From assembly GCF_037975245.1 (NCBI RefSeq), contig NC_092575.1, forward strand, positions 20,047,841 through 20,111,840: a DNA stretch of 64,000 nucleotides, in the 5' to 3' direction. Shown here piece after piece: positions 1 to 11,280 of this stretch. The translations under genes were made by a program, and so were the position numbers. Source of the DNA: Apostichopus japonicus. Its lineage: Eukaryota > Echinodermata > Holothuroidea > Aspidochirotida > Stichopodidae. The notes beneath the pieces were generated by a model. It had not been told where the DNA came from. It ran no database searches and saw nothing but the letters and a program-made list of their open reading frames with translations. Position 1 is the stretch's first letter, and every line of letters begins with the position of its first letter.

Positions 1-95
1 TAACGTCCATAAGGAACGACGTAGACGCTGATTTCGGGAATAATTTGTAAATATGTATCATGAGTTGCGAATAGATACACCAGGGTAACCATATC

Positions 96-171
96 CACGG
101 TCAATAAAAAGCTATAACCGATCGGCTATACGCAATTGCAATGATTACGTCATCTGTTTCTCGTATCGAAG
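96..171 (+). repeat. Segment A of the monomer's internal duplication
   Basis: This 76-nt segment, from CACGGTCAAT to TCGAAG, aligns without gaps to 444-519 of the same monomer at 58 of 76 positions by my count. It contains the near-palindrome TATAaCCGATCGGcTATA. Similarity appears to continue further downstream with a small gap, because the next CGAAGCTAC lies 47 bp on in this segment and 50 bp on in segment B. Confidence 0.8.
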
Positions 172-264
172 GTATGCCCATAGCTATTACCAATTGACTG
201 GACGACAACGTGTCGAAGCTACTTAGGCTATGCTACCATGTTAGCTTATGTACAAGCGGCCTGT

Positions 265-276
265 TGGTTTATATGG
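265..276 (+). promoter_or_regulatory. A-box-like internal Pol III promoter element
   Basis: TGGTTTATATGG fits the eukaryotic A-box pattern TRGYNNARNNGG at all defined positions but one (T where R is expected). It lies 31 bp upstream of the B box, within the usual spacing for tRNA genes. It is present in nearly every monomer and removed by a 13-bp deletion in the copies near 19070 and 45059. Activity is inferred, not shown. Confidence 0.55.
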
Positions 277-307
277 ATGGCTCTCGTCTTGTATGCGCGA
301 GATCCCG

Positions 308-318
308 GGTTCGATTCC
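308..318 (+). promoter_or_regulatory. B-box internal Pol III promoter element
   Basis: GGTTCGATTCC matches the B-box consensus GGTTCGANTCC at all positions. This is the TFIIIC-binding element of tRNA genes and tRNA-derived SINEs. Most monomers keep it. Some have TGTTCGATTCC (for example near 2788, 20342, 30270, 32137, 46331, 56259, 58127, 61231 and 62475), and a few have GGTTCGATTAC (near 15400, 38347 and 43249). Confidence 0.7.
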
Positions 319-327
319 CAGCCAACA

Positions 328-333
328 TTTTTT
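328..333 (+). terminator. T6 run, Pol III-type terminator
   Basis: Six T residues start immediately after the final A of the CCAACA arm. A run of four or more T on the non-template strand is the usual Pol III stop signal. Its position right at the end of the tRNA-like fold is what a Pol III unit would have. Nearly all monomers keep T6; the copies at about 14177 and 36505 have T5. Confidence 0.55.
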
Positions 334-359
334 GTCCTTTTACATTTTGTCCTTTTATT
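330..359 (+). repeat. Pyrimidine-rich 15-bp tandem repeat after the T6 run
   Basis: Two adjacent 15-bp units begin TTTTGTCCTTTTA (330-344 and 345-359). The tract supplies further T4 runs downstream of the T6 stop. Length changes here (CCTTTACA, CCTTTTACA, CCTTTTTACA) produce the 619-, 620- and 621-bp monomer classes. A subclass reads CCTTTTAAATGTTG. Confidence 0.75.
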
Positions 360-443
360 TTCATTTGCACGATTGATGAACATGCAGCATTTGAATGTGT
401 TGCATTCTAACTACCAAAACGGTATAATTTGTTTTCATGTTTT

Positions 444-519
444 CACGGTCAGTAAATGGCTATCCCCGATAGTATATAGGCAATTACAATGAATAAGCCA
501 TTTATTAATCGTGTCGAAG
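444..519 (+). repeat. Segment B of the monomer's internal duplication
   Basis: This is the second member of the ungapped 76-nt pair, offset 348 bp from segment A. It starts CACGGTCAGT and ends TCGAAG. The CCGATCGG palindrome of segment A is not kept here (CCGATAGT). Part of this segment lies inside the 126-bp unit that was tandemly duplicated again in the 746-bp monomers. Confidence 0.8.
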
Positions 520-3500
520 CTATCTAGTCGCCGTAAGCACATGAATTACCTATAGATGATGCCTCGAAGCTACGTGTAGATGTAAAGGCACAGGCTTGAG
601 TGAGCATTATTACGTGTAGATAACGTCCATAAGGAACGACGTAGACGCTGATTTCGGGAATAATTTGTAAATATGTATTATGAGTTGCGAATAGATACAC
701 CAGGGTAACCATATCCACGGTCAATAAAAAGCTATAACCGATCGGCTATACGCAATTGCAATGATTACGTCATCTGTTTCTCGTATCGAAGGTATGCCCA
801 TAGCTATTACCAATTGACTGGACGACAACGTGTCGAAGCTACTTAGGCTATGCTACCATGTTAGCTTATGTACAAGCGGCCTGTTGGTTTATATGGATGG
901 CTCTCGTCTTGTATGCGCGAGATCCCGGGTTCGATTCCCAGCCAACATTTTTTGTCCTTTTACATTTTGTCCTTTTATTTTGATTTGCACGATTGATGAA
1001 CATGCAGCATTTGAATGTGTTGCATTCTAACTACCAAAACGGTATAATTTGTTTTCATGTTTTCACGGTCAATAAATGGCTATCCCCGATAGTATATAGG
1101 TAATTACGGTGAATAAGCCATTTATTAATCGTGTCGGAGCTATCTAGTCGCCGTAAGCACATGAATTACCTATAGATGATGCCTCGAAGCTACGTGTAGA
1201 TGTAAAGGCACAGGCTTGAGTGAGCATTATTACGTGTAGATAACGTCCATAAGGAACGACGTAGACGCTGATTTCGGGAATAATTTGTAAATATGTATTA
1301 TGAGTTGCGAATAGATACACCAGGGTAACCATATCCACGGTCAATAAAAAGCTATAACCGATCGGCTATACGCAATTGCAATGATTACGTCATCTGTTTC
1401 TCGTATCGAAGGTATGCCCATAGCTATTACCAATTGACTGGACGACAACGTGTCGAAGCTACTTAGGCTATGCTACCATGTTAGCTTATGTACAAGCGGC
1501 CTGTTGGTTTATATGGATGGCTCTCGTCTTGTATGCGCGAGATCCCGGGTTCGATTCCCAGCCAACATTTTTTGTCCTTTTACATTTTGTCTTTTTATTT
1601 TGATTTGCACGATTGATGAACATGCAGCATTTGAATGTGTTGCATTCTAACTACCAAAACGGTATAATTTGTTTTCATGTTTTCACGGTCAATAAATGGC
1701 TATCCCCGATAGTATATAGGTAATTACGGTGAATAAGCCATTTATTAATCGTGTCGGAGCTATCTAGTCGCCGTAAGCACATGAATTACATTTAGATGAT
1801 GTCTCGAAGCTACGTGTAGATGTAAAGGCCCAGGCTTGAGTGAGCATTATTACGTGTAGATTACGTCCATATGGAACGACGTAGACGCTGATTTCGGGAA
1901 TAATTTGTAAATATGTATTATGAGTTGCGAATAGATACACCAGGGTAACCATATCCACGGTCAATAAAAAGCTATAACCGATCGGCTATACGCAATTGCA
2001 ATGATTACGTCATCTGTTTCTCGTATCGAAGGTATGCCCATAGCTATTACCAATTGACTGGACGACAACGTGTCGAAGCTACTTAGGCTATGCTACCATG
2101 TTAGCTTATGTACAAGCGGCCTGTTGGTTTATATGGATGGCTCTCGTCTTGTATGTGCGAGATCCCGGGTTCGATTCCCAGCCAACATTTTTTGTCCTTT
2201 TACATTTTGTCCTTTTATTTTGATTTGCACGATTGATGAACATGCAGCATTTGAATGTGTTGCATTCTAACTACCAAAACGGTATAATTTGTTTTCATGT
2301 TTTCACGGTCAGTAAATGGCTATCCCCGATAGTATATAGGCAATTACAGTGAATAAGCCATTTATTAATCGTGTCGAAGCTATCTAGTCGCCGTAAGCAC
2401 ATGAATTACCTATAGATGATGCCTCGAAGCTACGTGTAGATGTAAAGGCACAGGCTTGAGTGAGCATTATTACGTGTAGATAACGTCCATAAGGAACGAC
2501 GTAGACGCTGATTTCGGGAATAATTTGTAAATATGTATCATGAGTTGCAAATAGATACACCAGGGTAACCATATCCACGGTCAATAAAAAGCTATAACCG
2601 ATCGGCTATACGCAATTGCAATGATTACGTCATCTGTTTCTCGTATCGAAGGTATGCCCATAGCTATTACCAATTGACTGGACGACAACGTGTCGAAGCT
2701 ACTTAGGCTATGCTACCATGTTAGCTTATGTACAAGCGGCCTGTTGGTTTATATGGATGGCTTTCTTCTTGTATGCGCGAGATCCCGTGTTCGATTCCCT
2801 GCCAACATTTTTTGTCCTTTACATTTTGTCCTTTTATTTTGATTTGCACGATTGATGAACATGCAGCATTTGAATGTGTTGCATTCTAACTACCAAAACG
2901 GTATAATTTGTTTTCATGTTTTCACGGTCAGTAAATGGCTATCCCCGATAGTATATAGGCAATTACAGTGAATAAGCCATTTATTACTCGTGTCGAAGCT
3001 ATCTAGTCGCCGTAAGCACATGGATTACCTATAGATGATGCCTCGAAGCTACGTGTATATGTAAAGGCACAGGCTTGAGTGAGCATTATTACGTGTAGAT
3101 TACGTCCATAAGGAACGACGTAGACGCTGATTTCGGGAATAATTTGTAAATATGTATCATGAGTTGCGAATAGATACACCAGGGTAACCATATCCACGGT
3201 CAATAAAAAGCTATAACCGATCGGCTATACGCAATTGCAATGATTACGTCATCTGTTTCTCGTATCGAAGGTATGCCCATAGCTATTACCAATTGACTGG
3301 ACGACAACGTGTCGAAGCTACTTAGGCTATGCTACCATGTTAGCTTATGTACAAGCGGCCTGTTGGTTTATATGGATGGCTCTCGTCTTGTATGCGCGAG
3401 ATCCCGGGTTCGATTCCCAGCCAACATTTTTTGTCCTTTTACATTTTGTCCTTTTATTTTGATTTGCACGATTGATGAACATGCAGCATTTGAATGTGTT

Positions 3501-5790
3501 GCATTCTAACTACCAAAACGGTATAATTTGTTTTCATGTTTTCACGGTCAGTAAATGGCTATCCCCGATAGTATATAGGCAATTACAGTGAATAAGCCAT
3601 TTATTAATCGTGTCGAAGCTATCTAGTCGCCGTAAGCACATGAATTACCTATAGATGATGCCTCGAAGCTACGTGTAGATGAAAAGGCACAGGCTTGAGT
3701 GAGCATTATTACGTGTAGATAACGTCCATAAGGAACGACGTAGACGCTGATTTCGGGAATAATTTGTAAATATGTATTATGAGTTGCGAATAGATACACC
3801 AGGGTAACCATATCCACGGTCAATAAAAAGCTATAACCGATCGGCTATACGCAATTGCAATGATTACGTCATCTGTTTCTCGTATCGAAGGTATGCCCAT
3901 AGCTATTACCAATTGACTGGACGACAACGTGTCGAAGCTACTTAGGCTATGCTACCATGTTAGCTTATGTACAAGCGGCCTGTTGGTTTATATGGATGGC
4001 TCTCGTCTTGTATGCGCGAGATCCCGGGTTCGATTCCCAGCCAACATTTTTTGTCCTTTTACATTTTGTCCTTTTATTTTGATTTGCACGATTGATGAAC
4101 ATGCAGCATTTGAATGTGTTGCATTCTAACTACCAAAACGGTATAATTTGTTTTCATGTTTTCACGGTCAGTAAATGGCTATCCCCGATAGTATATAGGC
4201 AATTACAATGAATAAGCCATTTATTAATCGTGTCGAAGCTATCTAGTCGCCGTAAGCACATGAATTACCTATAGATGATGCCTCGAAGCTACGTGTAGAT
4301 GTAAAGGCACAGGCTTGAGTGAGCATTATTACGTGTAGATAACGTCCATAAGGAACGACGTAGACGCTGATTTCGGGAATAATTTGTAAATATGTATTAT
4401 GAGTTGCGAATAGATACACCAGGGTAACCATATCCACGGTCAATAAAAAGCTATAACCGATCGGCTATACGCAATTGCAATGATTACGTCATCTGTTTCT
4501 CGTATCGAAGGTATGCCCATAGCTATTACCAATTGACTGGACGACAACGTGTCGAAGCTACTTAGGCTATGCTACCATGTTAGCTTATGTACAAGCGGCC
4601 TGTTGGTTTATATGGATGGCTCTCGTCTTGTATGCGCGAGATCCCGGGTTCGATTCCCAGCCAACATTTTTTGTCCTTTTACATTTTGTCCTTTTATTTT
4701 CATTTGCACGATTGATGAACATGCAGCATTTGAATGTGTTGCATTCTAACTACCAAAACGGTATAATTTGTTTTCATGTTTTCACGGTCAATAAATGGCT
4801 ATCCCCGATAGTATATAGGTAATTACGGTGAATAAGCCATTTATTAATCGTGTCGGAGCTATCTAGTCGCCGTAAGCACATGAATTACATTTAGATGATG
4901 TCTCGAAGCTACGTGTAGATGTAAAGGCCCAGGCTTGAGTGAGCATTATTACGTGTAGATTACGTCCATATGGAACGACGTAGACGCTGATTTCGGGAAT
5001 AATTTGTAAATATGTATTATGAGTTGCGAATAGATACACCAGGGTAACCATATCCACGGTCAATAAAAAGCTATAACCGATCGGCTATACGCAATTGCAA
5101 TGATTACGTCATCTGTTTCTCGTATCGAAGGTATGCCCATAGCTATTACCAATTGACTGGACGACAACGTGTCGAAGCTACTTAGGCTATGCTACCATGT
5201 TAGCTTATGTACAAGCGGCCTGTTGGTTTATATGGATGGCTCTCGTCTTGTATGCGCGAGATCCCGGGTTCGATTCCCAGCCAACATTTTTTGTCCTTTT
5301 ACATTTTGTCCTTTTATTTTCATTTGCACGATTGATGAACATGCAGCATTTGAATGTGTTGCATTCTAACTACCAAAACGGTATAATTTGTTTTCATGTT
5401 TTCACGGTCAGTAAATGGCTATCCCCGATAGTATATAGGCAATTACAGTGAATAAGCCATTTATTAATCGTGTCGAAGCTATCTAGTCGCCGTAAGCACA
5501 TGAATTACCTATAGATGATGCCTCGAAGCTACGTGTAGATGTAAAGGCACAGGCTTGAGTGAGCATTATTACGTGTAGATAACGTCCATAAGGAACGACG
5601 TAGACGCTGATTTCGGGAATAATTTGTAAATATGTATTATGAGTTGCGAATAGATACACCAGGGTAACCATATCCACGGTCAATAAAAAGCTATAACCGA
5701 TCGGCTATACGCAATTGCAATGATTACGTCATCTGTTTCTCGTATCGAAGGTATGCCCATAGCTATTACCAATTGACTGGACGACAACGT

Positions 5791-5820
5791 GTCGAAGCTA
5801 CTGTACAAGCGGCCTGTTGG
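5791..5820 (+). repeat. 26-bp deletion in a satellite monomer (594 bp)
   Basis: GAAGCTAC joins directly to TGTACAAGC at about 5802. Other monomers have 26 bp between them, beginning TTAGGCTATG. The deleted part lies just upstream of the tRNA-like cassette, which is intact here apart from TATGTATGG in place of TATGGATGG. Confidence 0.85.
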
Positions 5821-7004
5821 TTTATATGTATGGCTCTCGTCTTGTATGCGCGAGATCCCGGGTTCGATTCCCAGCCAACATTTTTTGTCCTTTTACATTT
5901 TGTCTTTTTATTTTGATTTGCACGATTGATGAACATGCAGCATTTGAATGTGTTGCATTCTAACTACCAAAACGGTATAATTTGTTTTCATGTTTTCATG
6001 GTCAATAAATGGCTATCCCCGATAGTATATAGGTAATTACAGTGAATAAGCCATTTATTAATCGTGTCGGAGCTATCTAGTCGCCGTAAGCACATGAATT
6101 ACCTATAGATGATGTCTCGAAGCTACGTGTAGATGTAAAGGCCCAGGCTTGAGTGAGCATTATTACGTGTAGATTACGTCCATATGGAACGACGTAGACG
6201 CTGATTTCGGGAATAATTTGTAAATATGTATCATGAGTTGCGAATAGATACACCAGGATAACCATATCCACGGTCAATAAAAAGCTATAACCGATCGGCT
6301 ATACGCAATTGCAATGATTACGTCATCTGTTTCTCGTATCGAAGGTATGCCCATAGCTATTACCAATTGACTGGACGACAACGTGTCGAAGCTACTTAGG
6401 CTATGCTACCATGTTAGCTTATGTACAAGCGGCCTGTTGGTTTATATGGATGGCTCTCGTCTTGTATGCGCGAGATCCCGGGTTCGATTCCCAGCCAACA
6501 TTTTTTGTCCTTTTACATTTTGTCCTTTTATTTTCATTTGCACGATTGATGAACATGCAGCATTTGAATGTGTTGCATTCTAACTACCAAAACGGTATAA
6601 TTTGTTTTCATGTTTTCACGGTCAGTAAATGGCTATCCCCGATAGTATATAGGCAATTACAGTGAATAAGCCATTTATTAATCGTGTCGAAGCTATCTAG
6701 TCGCCGTAAGCACATGAATTACCTATAGATGATGCCTCGAAGCTACGTGTAGATGTAAAGGCACAGGCTTGAGTGAGCATTATTACGTGTAGATAACGTC
6801 CATAAGGAACGACGTAGACGCTGATTTCGGGAATAATTTGTAAATATGTATTATGAGTTGCGAATAGATACACCAGGGTAACCATATCCACGGTCAATAA
6901 AAAGCTATAACCGATCGGCTATACGCAATTGCAATGATTACGTCATCTGTTTCTCGTATCGAAGGTATGCCCATAGCTATTACCAATTGACTGGACGACA
7001 ACGT

Positions 7005-7034
7005 GTCGAAGCTACTGTACAAGCGGCCTGTTGG
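7005..7034 (+). repeat. 26-bp deletion in a satellite monomer (594 bp, second)
   Basis: The same 26-bp deletion as at 5802, at about 7016. The two lie 1,214 bp apart (594 plus 620), so the two-monomer block was probably duplicated locally. Confidence 0.85.
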
Positions 7035-9038
7035 TTTATATGGATGGCTCTCGTCTTGTATGCGCGAGATCCCGGGTTCGATTCCCAGCCAACATTTTTT
7101 GTCCTTTTACATTTTGTCCTTTTATTTTCATTTGCACGATTGATGAACATGCAGCATTTGAATGTTTTGCATTCTAACTACCAAAACGGTATAATTTGTT
7201 TTCATGTTTTCACGGTCAGTAAATGGCTATCCCCGATAGTATATAGGCAATTACAGTGAATAAGCCATTTATTAATCGTGTCGAAGCTATCTAGTCGCCG
7301 TAAGCACATGAATTACCTATAGATGATGCCTCGAAGCTACGTGTAGATGTAAAGGCCCAGGCTTGAGTGAGCATTATTACGTGTAGATTACGTCCATAAG
7401 GAACGACGTAGACGCTGATTTCGGGAATAATTTGTAAATATGTATCATGAGTTGCGAATAGATACACCAGGGTTACCATATCCACGGTCAATAAAAAGCT
7501 ATAACCGATCGGCTATAGGCAATTGCAATGATAACGTCATCTGTTTCTCGTATCGAAGATATACCCATAGCTATGACCAATTGACGGGACGACAACGTGT
7601 CGAAGCTACTTAGGCTATGCTACCATGTTAGCTTATGTACAAGCGGCCTGTTGGTTTATATGGATGGCTCTCGTCTTGTATGCGCGAGATCCCGGGTTCG
7701 ATTCCCTGCCAACATTTTTTGTCCTTTTACATTTTGTCCTTTTATATTGATTTGCACGATTGATGAACATGCAGCATTTGAATGTGTTGCATTCTAACTA
7801 CCAAAACGGTATAACTTGTTTTCATGTTTTCACGGTCAATAAATGGCTATCCCCGATAGTATATAGGTAATTACAGTGAATAAGCCATTTATTAATCGTG
7901 TCGAAGCTATCTAGTCGCCGTAAGCACATGAATTACATATAGATGATGTCTCGAAGCCACGTGTAGATGTAAAGGCCCATGCAGGCTTGAGTGAGCATTA
8001 TTACGTGTAGATAACGTCCATATGGAACGACGTAGACGCTGATTTCGGGAATAATTTGTAAATATGTATCATGAGTTGCGAATAGATACACCAGGTTAAC
8101 CATATCCACGGTCAATAAAAAGCTATAACCGATCGGCTATACGCAATTGCAATGATTACGTCATCTGTTTCTCGTATCGAAGGTATGCCCATAGCTATTA
8201 CCAATTGACTGGACGACAACGTGTCGAAGCTACTTAGGCTATGCTACCATGTTAGCTTATGTACAAGCGGCCTGTTGGTTTATATGGATGGCTCTCGTCT
8301 TGTATGCGCGAGATCCCGGGTTCGATTCCCAGCCAACATTTTTTGTCGTTTTAAATGTTGTCCTTTTATTTTGATTTGCACGATTGATGAACATGCAGCA
8401 TTTGAATGTGTTGCATTCTAACTACCAAAACGGTATAATTTGTTTTCATGTTTTCACGGTCAGTAAATGGCTATCCTCAATAGTATATAGGCAATTACAA
8501 TGAATAAGCCATTTATTAATCGTGTCGAAACTATCTAGTCGGCGTAAGCACATGAACTACCGATAGATGATGCCTCGAAGCTACGTGTAGATGTAAAGGC
8601 CCAGGCTTGAGTGAGCATTATCACGTGTAGATTACGTCCATATGGAACGACGTAGACGCTGATTTCGGGAAAAATTTGTAAATATGTATCATGAGTTGCG
8701 AATAGATACACCAGGGTAACCATATCCACGGTCAATAAAAAGCTATAACCGATCGGCTATATGCAATTGCAATGATAACGTCATCTGTTTCTCGTATCGA
8801 AGATATACCCATAGCTATGACCAATTGACGGGACGACAACGTGTCGAAGTTACTTAGGCTATGCTACCATGTTAGCTTATGTACAAGCGGCCTGTTGGTT
8901 TATATGGATGGCTCTCGTCTTGTATGCGCGAGATCCCGGGTTCGATTCCCCGCCAACATTTTTTGTCCTTTTACATTTTGTCCTTTTATTTTGATTTGCA
9001 CGATTGATGAACATGCAGCATTTGAATGTGTTGCATTC

Positions 9039-9290
9039 TAACTTTCAAAACGGTATAATTTGTTTTCATGTTTTCACGGTCAAAAAATGGCTATCCCCGA
9101 TAGTATATAGGTAATTACAGTGAATAAGCCATTTATTAATCGTGTGGAAGCTATCTAGTCGCCATAACTACCAAAACGGTATAATTTGTTTTCATGTTTT
9201 CACGGTCAGTAAATGGCTATTCCCGATAGTATGTAGGTAATTACAGTGAATAAGCCATTTATTAATCGTGTCGAAGCTATCTAGTCGCCG
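9039..9290 (+). repeat. 126-bp internal tandem duplication (746-bp monomer, first)
   Basis: Units at 9039-9164 and 9165-9290 run from TAAC after the tRNA-like half to the GTCGCC region. The first unit is of the CTTTCAAAAC and CAAAAAATGG type and the second of the CTACCAAAAC and CAGTAAATGG type. The two therefore came from different monomer variants joined by unequal exchange at the junction GTCGCCATAACTACC. Confidence 0.85.
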
Positions 9291-11028
9291 TAAGCACATG
9301 AATTACCTATAGATGATGCCTCGAAGCTACGTGTAGATGTAAAGGCACAGGCTTGAGTGAGCATTATTACGTGTAGATAACGTCCATAAGGAACGACGTA
9401 GACGCTGATTTCGGGAATAATTTGTAAATATGTATCATGAGTTGCGAATAGATACACCAGGGTAACCATATCCACGGTCAATAAAAAGCTATAACCGATC
9501 GGCTATAGGCAATTGCAATGATAACGTCATCTGTTTCTCGTATCGAAGATATACCCATTGCTATGACCAATTGACGGGACGACAACGTGTCGAAGCTACT
9601 TAGGCTATGCTACCATGTTAGCTTATGTACAAGCGGCCTGTTGGTTTATATGGATGGCTCTCGTCTTGTATGCGCGAGATCCCGGGTTCGATTCCCTGCC
9701 AACATTTTTTGTCCTTTTACATTTTGTCCTTTTATATTGATTTGCACGATTGATGAACATGCAGCATTTGAATGTGTTGCATTCTAACTACCAAAACGGT
9801 ATAACTTGTTTTCATGTTTTCACGGTCAATAAATGGCTATCCCCGATAGTATATAGGTAATTACAGTGAATAAGCCATTTATTAATCGTGTCGAAGCTAT
9901 CTAGTCGCCGTAAGCACATGAATTACATATAGATGATGTCTCGAAGCCACGTGTAGATGTAAAGGCCCATGCAGGCTTGAGTGAGCATTATTACGTGTAG
10001 ATTACGTCCATATGGAACGACGTAGACGCTGATTTCGGGAATAATTTGTAAATATGTATCATGAGTTGCGAATAGATACACCAGGTTAACCATATCCACG
10101 GTCAATAAAAAGCTATAACCGATCGGCTATACGCAATTGCAATGACTACGTCATCTGTTTCTCGTATCGAAGGTATGCCCATAGCTATTACCAATTGACT
10201 GGACGACAACGTGTCGAAGCTACTTAGGCTATGCTACCATGTTAGCTTATGTACAAGCGGCCTGTTGGTTTATATGGATGGCTCTCGTCTTGTATGCGCG
10301 AGATCCCGGGTTCGATTCCCAGCCAACATTTTTTGTCCTTTTAAATGTTGTCCTTTTATTTTGATTTGCACGATTGATGAACATGCAGCATTTGAATGTG
10401 TTGCATTCTAACTACCAAAACGGTATAATTTGTTTTCATGTTTTCACGGTCAGTAAATGGCTATCCTCAATAGTATATAGGCAATTACAATGAATAAGCC
10501 ATTTATTAATCGTGTCGAAACTATCTAGTCGCCGTAAGCACATGAATTACCGATAGATGATGCCTCGAAGCTACGTGTAGATGTAAAGGCCCAGGCTTGA
10601 GTGAGCATTATCACGTGTAGATTACGTCCATATGGAACGACGTAGACGCTGATTTCGGGAATAATTTGTAAATATGTATCATGAGTTGCGAATAGATACA
10701 CCAGGGTAACCATATCCACGGTCAATAAAAAGCTATAACCGATCGGCTATATGCAATTGCAATGATAACGTCATCTGTTTCTCGTATCGAAGATATACCC
10801 ATAGCTATGACCAATTGACGGGACGACAACGTGTCGAAGTTACTTAGGCTATGCTACCATGTTAGCTTATGTACAAGCGGCCTGTTGGTTTATATGGATG
10901 GCTCTCGTCTTGTATGCGCGAGATCCCGGGTTCGATTCCCTGCCAACATTTTTTGTCCTTTTACATTTTGTCCTTTTATTTTGATTTGCACGATTGATGA
11001 ACATGCAGCATTTGAATGTGTTGCATTC

Positions 11029-11280
11029 TAACTTTCAAAACGGTATAATTTGTTTTCATGTTTTCACGGTCAAAAAATGGCTATCCCCGATAGTATATAG
11101 GTAATTACAGTGAATAAGCCATTTATTAATCGTGTCGAAGCTATCTAGTCGCCATAACTACCAAAACGGTATAATTTGTTTTCATGTTTTCACGGTCAGT
11201 AAATGGCTATCCCCGATAGTATATAGGTAATTACAGTGAATAAGCCATTTATTAATCGTGTCGAAGCTATCTAGTCGCCG
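11029..11280 (+). repeat. 126-bp internal tandem duplication (746-bp monomer, second)
   Basis: Units at 11029-11154 and 11155-11280 have the same junction (GCCATAACTACC) and the same variant pair as at 9039. The surrounding monomers are also the same types, so the whole module was copied. Confidence 0.85.

Larger units (their letters stand above)
262..327 (+). pseudogene. tRNA-like cassette of the satellite (Thr-UGU-type fold, degenerate)
   Basis: This 66-nt segment recurs once per monomer. TGTTGG (262-267) pairs with CCAACA (322-327) as an acceptor-like stem. A CTCGT/GCGCG anticodon-like stem (283-287 with 295-299; four of five pair, one of them T-G) holds a seven-base loop with T at position 33, TGT in the anticodon position (290-292) and A at position 37. 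The five-base variable region is AGATC. The T arm has CCGGG/CCCAG flanking the loop TTCGATT, with one C-A mismatch. The D arm is short, so the whole is about four bases shorter than a normal tRNA and a full cloverleaf does not form. I read it as a tRNA-derived relic or SINE-like head, not a working tRNA gene. Across copies, changes such as CCCTGCC, CAGCAAAC and the TTTCTTC variant of the anticodon arm are not compensated, which argues against selection for a tRNA fold. Confidence 0.7.
1..620 (+). repeat. Reference satellite monomer
   Basis: This copy is used to describe the unit. In order it holds a leader (1-95), segment A (96-171), a stretch containing two CGAAGCTA-type motifs (to about 250), the tRNA-like cassette (262-327), a T6 run (328-333), a pyrimidine-rich 15-bp tandem repeat (330-359), segment B (444-519), and a tail with the direct repeat TACGTGTAGAT at 571 and 611. 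The monomer starts at TAACGTCC here and the next starts at 621. The phase is arbitrary. It is AT-rich outside the tRNA-like cassette. Feature offsets carry over to the other copies by adding about 620 per unit. Confidence 0.95.

Noticed and set aside
262-327. A functional tRNA-Thr gene
   Set aside because: The D arm is too short for a normal cloverleaf, the anticodon and T stems have mismatches, and structural changes across copies are not compensated.
210-410. Recurrent 66- to 84-codon plus-strand frames, one per monomer, overlapping the tRNA-like cassette
   Set aside because: They begin at GTG or at arbitrary ATG codons, run through the tRNA-like cassette, lack any recognisable domain, and are broken or lengthened by the common 1-bp and 4-bp indels. 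Many copy-to-copy differences change residues. They recur only because the DNA repeats.
1-620. A CENP-B box in the monomer
   Set aside because: The TTCG-containing words on both strands do not have the A and CGGG at the required spacing of NTTCGNNNNANNCGGGN.
524-724. Recurrent 66-codon minus-strand frames, one per monomer
   Set aside because: Most variants between copies change amino acids (Y/N, W/C/S, A/T, D/N), the TGCA insertion shifts the frame in 11 copies, and no domain or signal is visible. Treated as shadows of the satellite.
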